Positions 32,349 through 41,639 are shown, counted from the first letter of the stretch. The stretch is DNA of 64,000 bases from Pseudomonadota bacterium (GCA_018241225.1 JAFEEG010000001.1:484454-548453), one strand, 5' to 3'. Notes: a model not told the origin generated them from the letters alone. Program-made: numbers and translations.

Positions 32349-34328
32349 TCAGGGCGTGACGATGTTGAACCAGAAGTCGAAGTTGTCCATGTAGGACAGC
32401 AGTTCTTCCAGCTTGGCTTCGTTGCCTTGCACCTTGATCGCGCCGGAGCCCAGCGCGTCCTTCAGCGTGGTTTCCTTGAGCATGAGCTTGTTGAGCGTGT
32501 CGCGCGTCAGGCTGAAGCTGGCGTCGGCGGACTTGAGCACACGGCCTTCGGTGTGGTTGAGCACGCCGTTTTCCATCTCCAGCGCGTACTTCTTCTTCAG
32601 GTCGGTGAAGTCCAGGTTCAGGCCGATCTTCTTGCCGTCGGTCTTCTCGCTGTTCAGGCGCATGGCCAGGTAGTCGAAGAACAGATCCAGCGGCATGGCG
32701 CGCATGGTGTCGGGCGTGGACGCATCAGGTGCGGGCAGCTTCTTCACGCCTTCGCGCAATTCCTTGGCGCCGGTCAGGTAGAAGTTGCGCCACGGACCGC
32801 TCTCGGCCTGGTAGCCCAGTTGCTCCAGCGCGTCGGCCTGCAGGTTGCGCGCCGCCTGGTTGTTCGGATCGGCAAACACCAGGTTGTTGACCACCTGCGC
32901 CACCCAGCGGAAGTCGCCCTTGTCGTAGTACTCCTTGGCCTTCTTCAAGAGGTTGTCGGCGCCGCCCATCATGTCGACGTAGCGCTTGCCCGCCTCCACG
33001 GGCGGCAGCTCGTTGAGCGTGGCCGGGTTGCCGGTGAACCAGCCCAGGTACAGCACGTAGGTGGCCTTCACGTTGTGGTTGACCGACCCGTAGTAGCCAC
33101 GGTTGGAGAAGTTGCTGGCAATGCTCTTGGGCATCTTGAACTGCTCGCCGATCTCCGTCATGGTCAGGCCCTTGTTGGCCATGCGCAACGTCTCGTCGTT
33201 GATGTAGCGGTACATGTCGCGCTGCTGCGCCAGGTGCTCGTTGACTTCCTTGTTGCCGAACACGGGCCAGTGGTGCATGCCGTACATGACCTGCACGTCG
33301 CTGCCCCACATGCTGATGGCCTGGTTCAGGTACTTGGACCAGGGCAGCGGCTCGCGGATCTTGGCGCCGCGCAGCGAGTAGGTGTTGTGCAGCGTGTGGG
33401 CCGAATCCTCAGCCGAGTTGAGCGCCTTCTTTTCCTTGATATAGAAGAGGAACTCTGCCGGCGCTTCGCTGCCCGGCGCGTACAGGAAGACGTAGGTCAG
33501 CCCGTCGATGACGCGCGTCTCGCCGGTCTTGCCGATGATGTCAGTGGGCGGAATGAGCGTGACCGAACCCGACGAAGTGGTGGTGCCCAGGCCCGCGCCC
33601 ACCTGTCCGGTGGGGCTCGGGGGCAGCAGGTTGCCGTACATGTAGCTGGCACGGCGCGCCATGGCGGTGCCCGCCATCACGTTCTCGGCAATGGCCGCCT
33701 CCATGAAGCCAGCCGGCGCGTAGATCTTGACCTTGCCAGCCTTCACATCGGCCTCGTTCACCACGCCGCGCACACCGCCGAAGTGGTCTACGTGGCTGTG
33801 CGTGTAGACAACGGCCACCACCGGCTTCTTCGGTCGATGCTGGAAGTACAGATCGAGTGCCGCCTTCGCGGTTTCGGAAGAGACGAGCGGATCGAAGACC
33901 GTGATGCCGCTCTTGCCTTCGACGATGGTCATGTTCGACAGGTCGTAGTTGCGCACCTGGTAGATGCCGTCGGTGACCTTGAACAGACCGGAGATGTTGA
34001 TCAGCTGCGACTGGCGCCACAGGCTGGGGTTGACCGTTTCGGGCGCAGTGGCGCCTTCCTTGATGAAGCCGTACTTGGCCGGGTCCCAGATCGGATTGCC
34101 GTTGGCGCCCTTGAGCACGTCTTGCGGCAGTGCAGCAATGAACCCCTTGTGCGCCAGCTCGAATGAAGTCTTGTCGTTGAACGGCAGTTCCTGCAGCAGC
34201 TTGGCGTTGGCCGCCTTGGTGGCGTCAGTTGCAGGCTTGGGCTGCTCTTGCGCGATGGCGCTGATGGCGAAGAGTGCAGCCATTGCGGTGGGCAGCAGCT
34301 TGCGGGCGATCCTGGGGTTTCTGGTCAT
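32349..34328 (-). CDS. Exported SdsA-type alkylsulfatase (metallo-beta-lactamase fold), 659 aa
   Basis: Hydrolyses primary alkyl sulfates such as SDS. The signal peptide MTRNPRIARKLLPTAMAALF (cleaved near ISAIAQ) directs it to the periplasm. The metal-binding motif THSHVDHFGG is followed by the second-metal Glu/His segments (LNSAEDSAHTLHNTYSLRG) and a C-terminal SCP-2-like domain (about 535-655). ATG at 34328 is chosen because the longer frame (to 34433) lacks a reason to precede the signal peptide. An AraC regulator is encoded on the other strand upstream and may control it. Confidence 0.9.
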   Translation of the reverse strand: MTRNPRIARKLLPTAMAALFAISAIAQEQPKPATDATKAANAKLLQELPFNDKTSFELAHKGFIAALPQDVLKGANGNPIWDPAKYGFIKEGATAPETVNPSLWRQSQLINISGLFKVTDGIYQVRNYDLSNMTIVEGKSGITVFDPLVSSETAKAALDLYFQHRPKKPVVAVVYTHSHVDHFGGVRGVVNEADVKAGKVKIYAPAGFMEAAIAENVMAGTAMARRASYMYGNLLPPSPTGQVGAGLGTTTSSGSVTLIPPTDIIGKTGETRVIDGLTYVFLYAPGSEAPAEFLFYIKEKKALNSAEDSAHTLHNTYSLRGAKIREPLPWSKYLNQAISMWGSDVQVMYGMHHWPVFGNKEVNEHLAQQRDMYRYINDETLRMANKGLTMTEIGEQFKMPKSIASNFSNRGYYGSVNHNVKATYVLYLGWFTGNPATLNELPPVEAGKRYVDMMGGADNLLKKAKEYYDKGDFRWVAQVVNNLVFADPNNQAARNLQADALEQLGYQAESGPWRNFYLTGAKELREGVKKLPAPDASTPDTMRAMPLDLFFDYLAMRLNSEKTDGKKIGLNLDFTDLKKKYALEMENGVLNHTEGRVLKSADASFSLTRDTLNKLMLKETTLKDALGSGAIKVQGNEAKLEELLSYMDNFDFWFNIVTP

Positions 34329-34481
34329 GAACTGAACGACTCCTTGGTGAAGAAACAGGCAGCCCCGCGCCAGGGCGCGAGACCTTTCGAGTAGACGAAG
34401 CGCGCCGTTGCGCCAGCGTCGAAATTTGGACAAAGCGCTGCCCTCGCCCGAGGTGGGCGCGACGCGCGGACAGGCTGCTGT

Positions 34482-34745
34482 TCAACCTGCCCGCAGGGCA
34501 GATTGCTGCACGCGAAAGCGCTCGCGATCCTGGCCACGGATCCATTCGGGTGGGCGGCCATAGCCGCACCACGTCCTCCCGGATTCGGGATCGCGAAAGC
34601 GCACGAAGTCATCGAGCTCGGGAACCAAGCTCTTCAAATCGAATCTGTTTGACGGCTCGATCGACAAGTCGCTGCGCGTGATGCGCGCGAAGTCTGAATC
34701 AAGCTTTCGAGAGCCGACGTTGGCCCTTGCGTACTGCGAAGCCAT
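34482..34745 (-). CDS. Mini H-NS-family DNA-binding protein, 87 aa
   Basis: The C-terminal half carries the H-NS family DNA-binding motif: YRDPESG-like RFRDPESGRTWCGYGRPP followed by EWI. The first ~45 residues (MASQYARANVGSRKLDSDFA...) lack the long oligomerisation coiled coil of classical H-NS. ATG at 34745 with a G-rich ribosome region. It lies between the alkylsulfatase and the AraC regulator. It may silence AT-rich DNA or modulate neighbours; the short N-terminus could make it an H-NS antagonist (inference). Confidence 0.7.
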   Translation of the reverse strand: MASQYARANVGSRKLDSDFARITRSDLSIEPSNRFDLKSLVPELDDFVRFRDPESGRTWCGYGRPPEWIRGQDRERFRVQQSALRAG

Positions 34746-34960
34746 AGTGTTGAATTCCCCCCCTGAGCGTTGCGCATAGTAGTTGGGGATGCGCCGCCGT
34801 ACTATCCGAAAAACGAAACCAACTTGGGGAGGGGGGACTGGATGTCCGCTTCTTTGTATGAAGCCATACGTACACCGGCTTTGAGCCAACGCAAGTCTTT
34901 GATGTCGTCTACGGCGGTCACTTTGAACACCGGCTGATTTCCTCGAACAAGTCAGACCTC

Positions 34961-35824
34961 GTGCATCGGCGCCTGATGCTGGGCGACATTCGCATCGAGT
35001 CCGGCACCTACAACTTCGCCGTGATCGGACAGGGTGCCATGCCCCAGGACTCGGTCTGCATCGGCCTTGTCGATGAAGGCGTAGCACTCACCCGCTGCAA
35101 TCTCGAGCCCGTCGGCGAAGACGATGTACAGGTCTACGCGCCGGGGGCCGAGCTCACCTATCACGCAAGCGGTGCCTCGCGATGGATCAATTTCGCACTG
35201 CCCGAGGCCATGCTGCAGGAAGAGGCGATGACCCGGCTGGGCCGGCCGATCGAGCTGGCCAAGCGCGGCTTCATGGTCTATCGGCTTCGCCGGCAAGGCC
35301 GCATGCACGTGCAGCAGCTGGCCTACGACGCACTGGACCTTGCCGCCGAGCTGTCCCCGGCGGGCATCGCACCGCAGCTTGTTCGCGAGATGTCTCGCGC
35401 ACTCGTTGCTGCCTACGTGGATGCATTGGGCACGGCCGACGTCGCCGAATCCAGCGGCAGGGCAGCAACGGCCCAGCGCCACCATCAATTGATCCTGGCA
35501 TGCGAGCGCCTGCTGTCGAGCACCGGCGTGGGCGGCGTGAATCTGTCCGAAATCGCACGTCGAAGCGGCTACAGCCAGCGATCACTCGAGCTGATCTTCC
35601 AGAACGCGGTAGGCATGACGCCCGGCCGATGGTTCGCGAACATCCGCCTGAACGGCGCGCTGCGCGAGCTGGTCGCGGCGGGGGCCGATTGCAACGTCAC
35701 CGACGTTGCAACACGATGGGGCTTTCGCCACCTGTCGAGGTTTGCCGAACACTACCGCCGCGCGTTCGGCGAGCTGCCCAGCGAAACCCTGAATCGATCG
35801 CTCGCGCGTCCGTCGTCTCGATGA
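34961..35824 (+). CDS. AraC-family regulator, probably with a disrupted 5' end
   Basis: N-terminal ligand-binding-like domain and C-terminal double HTH: LSEIARRSGYSQRSLELIFQ and VATRWGFRHLSRFAEHYRRA, ending FGELPSETLN (AraC signature). The GTG at 34961 lacks a ribosome site, and the frame stays open upstream to 34862, reading FEPTQVFDVVYGGHFEHRLI, which looks like genuine protein. An ATG at 34842 with a strong gggagg site reads MSASLYEAIRTPA in another frame. One missing base near 34879 would join them into a normal regulator. So this is either a sequencing error, a frameshift mutation, or a GTG start. Confidence 0.75.
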   Translation: MHRRLMLGDIRIESGTYNFAVIGQGAMPQDSVCIGLVDEGVALTRCNLEPVGEDDVQVYAPGAELTYHASGASRWINFALPEAMLQEEAMTRLGRPIELAKRGFMVYRLRRQGRMHVQQLAYDALDLAAELSPAGIAPQLVREMSRALVAAYVDALGTADVAESSGRAATAQRHHQLILACERLLSSTGVGGVNLSEIARRSGYSQRSLELIFQNAVGMTPGRWFANIRLNGALRELVAAGADCNVTDVATRWGFRHLSRFAEHYRRAFGELPSETLNRSLARPSSR

Positions 35825-35850
35825 ACCCGGCTGCTGCGCCGTAGCACGGC

Positions 35851-37305
35851 TCACTGGCTGGTCTTCATGCGCATCAACATGTTCAGCAGCTTGCGCGCCC
35901 GCTCGCCATAGGGTGGCTGAAACAACATCTGCACGGCAGAGAACGGCCCCTGCCTGAACACCGGCCGCAGCTTGGAAAAGGTCACGAAGCCCTCGCGTGC
36001 GTGGTAGTGCCCCATGCCGCTGGGGCCCACGCCGCCAAAGGGGAGATCGTGCTGAGCGACATGCAGCAGCCCTTCGTTGATGGACACGCCGCCCGACATC
36101 ACGTGCGTGACGTAGTAGTCCTGCAGGCTCTTGTCGTTGGTGAAGGGGTAGATGGCCAGCGGACGGTCCTGGGCGTTGATGAAGTGCGCAACCTCTTCGC
36201 GCGTGCCGTACGTGCGCACGGGAAGAATCGGCCCGAAGATCTCGCGCCGCGACAGCTCCATCTCCGGCGTGAGATCGAACACCAGGTGCGGCGCCATCTT
36301 GCGCCGCGCCGCATCGGGCATCTGCTGCGGCGCCAGGTTGATGACCGTTGCACCCTTGGCCCGCGCATCGCCCAATGCTGCCTGCAGCCGCTCGAACGAG
36401 CGCTGGTCGATGATCGAGGTGTAGTCGCCCGCGTTGAGGTCGGGGTAGCGCTTGGCCACCAGGCGAGTGCAGTGCTCGGCAAACTCCTGCCGGCTGCCTT
36501 CAGGCAGAAAGACGTAGTCGATGTTCGTGCAGATCTGGCCGGCGTTGAACATCTTCACCCACATGATCCGCTCGGCAGCGGTCTTGATGGAGAAGTCCGG
36601 CCCGACGATGGCAGGCGACTTGCCGCCCAGCTCCAGCGTTACCGGCGTCAGGTTGCGTGCTGCGCTGGCCATGACGGCGCGACCCGTGGCGCCCGAGCCG
36701 GTGAACAGCAGATGATCGAAAGGCAACGCGGAAAACGCCGGCCCCCGGCCACCACCGTCGTCGAAGAAGCGCAGCTTCTCGTGCGGCAGGTAGCGCGGGC
36801 TGATCTCCATGAGCAGCGCCGCCAGGTGGCTGGAGTTTTCCGACATCTTCACCATGGCCCGGTTGCCCGCCGCGAAGATGGCGGCCAACGGACAGAACGA
36901 GAGGTTCAGCGGGAAATTCCACGGCACGATCACGCCGACCACGCCCAGCGGCTGCGGTATCACCCGATTGGACGCGCCTGGGTACATCAGCACGTCGATG
37001 TGGCGGCGCTGGGGCTTCATCCACTTCTTCAGGTTGCGGGCGCTGTCCTTGATGGTCTCGAGCGCCACGAAGATCTCGGCGAACAGCGTCTCGAACTCCG
37101 AGCGGTTGCCGTAGTCGCGGCAGATGGCATTCACCAATTGCTCGCGGTTGTCCTTGAGCATGCGGGCCAGTGCCTCCAGATTGGCCACGCGCTCCTTGTG
37201 GCTCGGTTGCGGATGCGCCAGATGGGCCGCTCGCTGCAGATCGAGGCTCTGCTGGAATTCGGCCGGGATCACCGGCGCTTCGAGTTCGGGCACGCGTGCG
37301 TTCAT
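35851..37305 (-). CDS. Coniferyl-aldehyde-dehydrogenase-type NAD(P) aldehyde dehydrogenase, 484 aa
   Basis: ALDH superfamily: GVVGVIVPWNFPLNLSFCPL, the general-base region VTLELGGKSPAIVG and the nucleophilic Cys in FNAGQICTNIDYVF, with HDLPFGGVGPSGMGHYHAREG near the end. The N-terminal LDLQRAAHLAHPQPSHKERV and WMKPQRRHIDVLMYPG match the coniferyl aldehyde dehydrogenase subgroup. The true substrate may be any long or aromatic aldehyde. Start ATG at 37305 overlaps the stop of the Lrp gene by four bases, so they form one operon. Confidence 0.85.
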   Translation of the reverse strand: MNARVPELEAPVIPAEFQQSLDLQRAAHLAHPQPSHKERVANLEALARMLKDNREQLVNAICRDYGNRSEFETLFAEIFVALETIKDSARNLKKWMKPQRRHIDVLMYPGASNRVIPQPLGVVGVIVPWNFPLNLSFCPLAAIFAAGNRAMVKMSENSSHLAALLMEISPRYLPHEKLRFFDDGGGRGPAFSALPFDHLLFTGSGATGRAVMASAARNLTPVTLELGGKSPAIVGPDFSIKTAAERIMWVKMFNAGQICTNIDYVFLPEGSRQEFAEHCTRLVAKRYPDLNAGDYTSIIDQRSFERLQAALGDARAKGATVINLAPQQMPDAARRKMAPHLVFDLTPEMELSRREIFGPILPVRTYGTREEVAHFINAQDRPLAIYPFTNDKSLQDYYVTHVMSGGVSINEGLLHVAQHDLPFGGVGPSGMGHYHAREGFVTFSKLRPVFRQGPFSAVQMLFQPPYGERARKLLNMLMRMKTSQ

Positions 37306-37793
37306 GTTGGCTCTCCGGCAATGGCTTCAAGAAAGGCGTCGGTGGGGCGCCGATCGATTTTCTGGCTGAGCACCATCGATGTCTGCGTCTGGCGCACGCC
37401 TTCGATCTGCCCCAGCTGATCGAGCAGCGCATCCAGATCCTGCGGCGAATCGCAGCGCAGCTGCACCATGTAGTCGAACTCGCCGCTCACAGCCCAGGCG
37501 CCCTCCACTTCCGGCATGCGCTCCAGGGCCTTGATGACGACGGCGGCGCTGCGCGCCTGCACGCTCAGGCCGCAGAAGGCGCGCACGGCCGACTCCTCCA
37601 GGCGCCGCCCCAGCCGCACGCCATAGCCACCCACCACGCCTTCGCGTTCCAGCCGTGCGATGCGCGCCACCACGGTGGTTCGCGCCACCTTCAAGCGGCG
37701 CGCCAGCTCGGCCGTTGGCGCGCGTGCATTGGCTTGCAGCAAGGCCAGCAATTGGCGGTCCAGGGTGTCGAGGCGCGCTTGCAGGTGCTCCAT
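37302..37793 (-). CDS. Lrp/AsnC-family regulator
   Basis: 163 aa. N-terminal HTH (LDTLDRQLLALLQANARAPT ... VARTTVVARIARLEREGVV) and C-terminal RAM ligand domain (AVSGEFDYMVQLRCDSPQDL). Start ATG at 37793 (MEHLQARL); ATG at 37802 adds three residues. Divergent from the saccharopine-dehydrogenase/amaB pair with a 137-bp spacer and co-transcribed with the aldehyde dehydrogenase. It probably senses lysine or a related amino acid, from context. Confidence 0.9.
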   Translation of the reverse strand: MEHLQARLDTLDRQLLALLQANARAPTAELARRLKVARTTVVARIARLEREGVVGGYGVRLGRRLEESAVRAFCGLSVQARSAAVVIKALERMPEVEGAWAVSGEFDYMVQLRCDSPQDLDALLDQLGQIEGVRQTQTSMVLSQKIDRRPTDAFLEAIAGEPT

Positions 37794-37929
37794 GCAGCGC
37801 ATTGTGCAGGCTGACCAGGGGCTTCGTCATTTCGACGAAGGAGTCAGGGGCTTGCGGCGTTCTGCACGCTTCTTTCCGCCAGCGATGGCGACTAGATTGG
37901 GAGCACCGCGAACAACGAAGGAGGAAACC

Positions 37930-39069
37930 ATGGCCAAGGTCCAACTGGACAGCGTGCTGGTCCTGGGCGCCGGCAAGATCGGCGCCACGGTTGCAGACAT
38001 GCTCGTGCAACACCAGCCGCGCCTGCGGGTCGCACTGGCGGACCGGCTGCCAGCCGCCGACGCGGACAGGCCCGATCCCCGGGTTCGCCGCCTGGTACTG
38101 GACGCCGGGCGCGAAGACGACCTGTGCGCCGCCCTGTCCGCGCACGACGCCGTCATCAACTGCCTGCCCTTCTTCATGGCGCAGCCCGTGGCGGCGATGG
38201 CCGCAACCTGCGGCACCCACTACTTCGACCTGACCGAGGACGTGGCCGCCACCCAGGCCATCCGCCAGATGGGCACCACCGCCAGCGCCGTGCTGATGCC
38301 GCAGTGCGGCCTGGCACCGGGCGTGATCGGCATGCTGGGCTGGGACCTGGCCGGCCGCTTCGACACGCTCTACGACTTGCGCCTGCGCGTGGGCGCCCTC
38401 ACCCGGCACGCCACCAACAGCCTGCGCTACAACTTCACCTGGAGCATCGATGGCGTGATCAACGAGTACTGCAATCCGGCCGATGCCATCGTCAATGGCG
38501 AGCGCGTGAAGGTGCAGCCGCTGGAAGGACACGAGACCTTCACCCTGGACGCCGAGGCCTTCGAGGCCTTCAACACCGCCGGCGGCCTGGGCACCTTGTG
38601 CGAAAGCCTGCAGGGCCGCGTGCGCAACCTCGACTACAAGTCCATCCGCTACCCGGGCCATCGCGAGGCCATCAACTTCCTCTTGCACGACCTGCGACTG
38701 ATCGAGCGGCGCGACCTGCTGCGCCAGGTGCTCGAGCATGCGGTGCCGCACAGCCGCGACGACGTGGTGATCGTCTTCGCGGCGGCCAGCGGACTGCGGA
38801 CGGGCCGCTTCGAGCAGGAGACCTGCCTGGCGCGGATCTACGGCGGCGAGCTGCGCGGCAAGGCACGCACCGGCATCGAGCTGTGCACGGCCGCGGGCGT
38901 GGTGGGCGTGCTCGAGCTCCTCCAACAAGGCAAGCTGCCCGCCAGGGGATTCATCCGGCAGGAGCAGGTGGCGCTGCGGGATTTCCTTGGCACGCGGGTC
39001 GGCCACCATTACGCACACTTGGGCACGCGCGCGCCAACCCCCGCCGAGCGCGAAGCCGAACACGCCTGA
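37930..39069 (+). CDS. Saccharopine dehydrogenase/lysine 6-dehydrogenase-like, 379 aa
   Basis: Rossmann N-terminus VLVLGAGKIGATVADMLVQH (NAD(P)-binding GxGxxG), DAVINCLPFFMAQ, and the family block THYFDLTEDVAATQAI plus GLAPGVIGMLGWDL. Such enzymes either split saccharopine or convert lysine directly to 1-piperideine-6-carboxylate. Adjacent amaB (13-bp gap) oxidises exactly that product, so a lysine 6-dehydrogenase activity fits best. ATG at 37930 with gagga upstream. Confidence 0.82.
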   Translation: MAKVQLDSVLVLGAGKIGATVADMLVQHQPRLRVALADRLPAADADRPDPRVRRLVLDAGREDDLCAALSAHDAVINCLPFFMAQPVAAMAATCGTHYFDLTEDVAATQAIRQMGTTASAVLMPQCGLAPGVIGMLGWDLAGRFDTLYDLRLRVGALTRHATNSLRYNFTWSIDGVINEYCNPADAIVNGERVKVQPLEGHETFTLDAEAFEAFNTAGGLGTLCESLQGRVRNLDYKSIRYPGHREAINFLLHDLRLIERRDLLRQVLEHAVPHSRDDVVIVFAAASGLRTGRFEQETCLARIYGGELRGKARTGIELCTAAGVVGVLELLQQGKLPARGFIRQEQVALRDFLGTRVGHHYAHLGTRAPTPAEREAEHA

Positions 39070-39082
39070 ACGGAGTGCCCTG

Positions 39083-40588
39083 ATGACAAACGACGAACTG
39101 AACCGGCTCTTCCAGCGCACCGGCTTTGGCGAATGCCAGGGCGGCTCATTGCACGTGCGCTCGCCCATCGACGGCAGCGAACTGGCGCGCCTTCAGGAAC
39201 TGCCCGCCTCTGCGATCGGCGACATGGTGGCGCAAGCGCAGGCGGCCTTTCGCGCATGGCGCCTGGTACCGGCGCCGGTGCGCGGCGAGCTGGTAAGGCT
39301 GTGGGGCGAAGAGCTGCGTTCGGCCAAGGCGGACATCGGCCGCATCGTTTCGCTGGAGGTCGGCAAGATCACGCAGGAAGGCCTCGGAGAGGCGCAGGAA
39401 TGCGTGGACATCTGCGACTTTGCGCTGGGCCTGTCGCGCCAGCTCTACGGCCGCACCATCGTCTCGGAGCGACCCGGCCATCGCATGATGGAGCAGTACC
39501 ACCCGCTGGGCCCGGTGGCGGTGATCACTGCCTTCAACTTTCCGAGCGCAGTGTTTGCCTGGAATGCGGCGCTCGCGCTGGTGTGTGGCGACCCGGTGAT
39601 CTTCAAGCCCTCGGAAAAGGCACCGCTGTCGGGCCTGGCCACCTTCCGCGCGCTGGAGCGGGCCATCGCGCGCTTTGGCAGCCAGGCGCCAAAGGGGTTG
39701 GCGCAAATCGCCATCGGCGGCCTCGACCTGGCGCAGGCCCTGGTGGAACACCCGGGCATCGCACTGGTCTCGGCCACCGGCTCCACCCGCATGGGCCGAG
39801 CGGTGGGCCCGAAGGTGGCGCAGCGCTTTGGCCGGCGCATCCTGGAGCTGGGCGGCAACAACGCCATGATCGTGACGCCCGCGGCCGACCTGGACATGGC
39901 ACTGCGCGCCATCCTCTTCGGTGCGGTAGCCACAGCGGGCCAGCGCTGCACCACGCTGCGCCGACTCATCGTGCATCGCAGCGTGAAAGATCAGCTGCTG
40001 ACTCGACTGGTCAAGACCTATGGCGGCCTGCGCATCGGCGACCCGCTGGCCGACGGCACGCTGGTCGGCCCGCTGATCGACGAAGCTGCGTTCAAGGCCA
40101 TGCAGGCCGCGCTCGACACCGCCCAGGCGCAAGGCGGACGCTTGCTGGCCGGCGGCCAACGCGTGCTGGCCGACCGATACCCTGGCGCCTGGTACGTGCA
40201 GCCAGCCATCATCGACATGCCTGCACAGACCGCCGTGGTGCAAAGCGAAACCTTCGCGCCGCTGCTGTACGTGCTGGCCTACGACACGCTCGACGAGGCC
40301 ATCGCGCTGCACAACGATGTGCCGCAGGGCCTGTCGTCGTGCATCTTTTCCAACGATGTGCGGGAGGTGGAACTTTTCCTCTCGGCGGCGGGCTCGGACT
40401 GCGGCATTGCCAACGTCAACATCGGGCCCAACGGCGCGGAGATCGGCGGCGCGTTCGGTGGCGAAAAGGAAACCGGCGGCGACCGCGAAAGCGGCTCGGA
40501 CGCGTGGAAGCAATACATGCGCCGCACCACCAACACCATCAACTATTCGCACGAGCTGCCGCTGGCGCAGGGCATCCAGTTCGGCTGA
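39083..40588 (+). CDS. amaB: L-piperidine-6-carboxylate / alpha-aminoadipate semialdehyde dehydrogenase
   Basis: ALDH7-type enzyme, 501 aa. VAVITAFNFPSAVFAWNAAL, ILELGGNNAMIV (general base Glu), catalytic Cys in AGQRCTTLRRLI, and the ALDH7 hallmark FGGEKETGGDRESGSDAWK near the end. Oxidises aminoadipate semialdehyde (from lysine) to 2-aminoadipate with NAD. Forms an operon with the upstream dehydrogenase. Full length, ATG at 39083 (MTNDELNRL). Confidence 0.92.
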   Translation: MTNDELNRLFQRTGFGECQGGSLHVRSPIDGSELARLQELPASAIGDMVAQAQAAFRAWRLVPAPVRGELVRLWGEELRSAKADIGRIVSLEVGKITQEGLGEAQECVDICDFALGLSRQLYGRTIVSERPGHRMMEQYHPLGPVAVITAFNFPSAVFAWNAALALVCGDPVIFKPSEKAPLSGLATFRALERAIARFGSQAPKGLAQIAIGGLDLAQALVEHPGIALVSATGSTRMGRAVGPKVAQRFGRRILELGGNNAMIVTPAADLDMALRAILFGAVATAGQRCTTLRRLIVHRSVKDQLLTRLVKTYGGLRIGDPLADGTLVGPLIDEAAFKAMQAALDTAQAQGGRLLAGGQRVLADRYPGAWYVQPAIIDMPAQTAVVQSETFAPLLYVLAYDTLDEAIALHNDVPQGLSSCIFSNDVREVELFLSAAGSDCGIANVNIGPNGAEIGGAFGGEKETGGDRESGSDAWKQYMRRTTNTINYSHELPLAQGIQFG

Positions 40589-40594
40589 AAGGGA

Positions 40595-41584
40595 TCAGCC
40601 CCGGCGTGCTTCGGTCGGCGTGACCTGCAGGTAGAGCGCCTGCCCGCCGCGCACGATGCGCAGCACACACAGCTTGCCGATACGCGACTCGTCGAGCAGG
40701 CGATGCAGGTCGTCGACCGTGCGCGCCGGCGCACCGTCGATGCCTACGATCAGGTCGTCGCTCTTGAGGCCTGCAATGGCCGCCGGCGAATTCGCCTGCA
40801 CCTCCGACACGCGCACGCAGCTTTCCTGCGACTGCACTTCCAGCACGCGCGCCGCGCGCCTGGACAGCGGCACCGTGGAGCCCGACAAGCCGATGAAGGC
40901 GCGCCGCACCCGCCCATGGGTGAATAGTTGCGTGAGCACCCATTGCGCCGAGTTCACCGCCACCGCGAAGCAGATGGCCTGCGCGCCCGGGATGATGGCC
41001 GTGTTCACGCCGATCACACGCCCCCGGCTGTCAAGCAGCGGCCCGCCGGAATTGCCGGGGTTGAGCGCCGCATCGGTCTGGATCACGTTGTCGATCATCC
41101 GCCCCGCCTTGGAGCGCAGCGAGCGGCCCAGCGCCGAGACGATGCCGCTGGTGACCGTGTGGTTGAAGCCCAGCGGGTTGCCGATGGCGATGGCGATCTG
41201 CCCCACCCGCAGCCGGGACGAATCGCCCAGCGTCAGGTGCGCCAGCGCGCGGCTGGCGCCGATGCGCAGCACGGCCAGGTCGGTGTCGGGATCTTCGCCC
41301 ACCAGTTGCGCCTCGGAACGCGTGCCGTCGGGGCGCAGCACTTCGAGTCGCGCGGCGCCGTGCACCACATGGCTGTTGGTCAGCAGGTAGCCGTCGGGGG
41401 TGAAGAGAAAGCCCGAGCCCGTACCGCCGTGGCCCTTGCCCGGCGGTGCATGCGCCGCAATGGCCACCACCGCGTCGCGCACGCGCTCCACGGTGCCGGC
41501 CACGGTTTCTGAATAGGCGTCCAGCAGTTCGGCGTCATCGCCGCCGGCAGGACGCGCTTCGATGAAGGATGGTCGATCGCCCAT
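40595..41584 (-). CDS. HtrA/DegP-like S1C serine protease with PDZ domain, no signal peptide
   Basis: 329 aa. Trypsin-like domain: His in LLTNSHVVHGA, Asp in PDTDLAVLRI and Ser in ALNPGNSGGPLLDS; one C-terminal PDZ domain (about 240-325, ANSPAAIAGLKSDDLIVGID). The start ATG at 41584 (MGDRPSFIEA) yields no signal peptide or membrane helix, so it appears cytoplasmic, unlike DegP/DegS. It lies 55 bp downstream of the anti-sigma gene, on the same strand, and may be part of that unit. A regulated-proteolysis role is inferred from context only. Confidence 0.85.
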   Translation of the reverse strand: MGDRPSFIEARPAGGDDAELLDAYSETVAGTVERVRDAVVAIAAHAPPGKGHGGTGSGFLFTPDGYLLTNSHVVHGAARLEVLRPDGTRSEAQLVGEDPDTDLAVLRIGASRALAHLTLGDSSRLRVGQIAIAIGNPLGFNHTVTSGIVSALGRSLRSKAGRMIDNVIQTDAALNPGNSGGPLLDSRGRVIGVNTAIIPGAQAICFAVAVNSAQWVLTQLFTHGRVRRAFIGLSGSTVPLSRRAARVLEVQSQESCVRVSEVQANSPAAIAGLKSDDLIVGIDGAPARTVDDLHRLLDESRIGKLCVLRIVRGGQALYLQVTPTEARRG

Positions 41585-41639
41585 GCAGGCACATTTGGAG
41601 GCCGCGGCGCCAATTGCAAGATCCGAGCGGCCCGCCCAC

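Noticed and set aside
32427-34166. Plus-strand frame of 579 codons opposite the alkylsulfatase
   Set aside because: Antisense shadow; the sulfatase has signal peptide and metal motifs on the minus strand.
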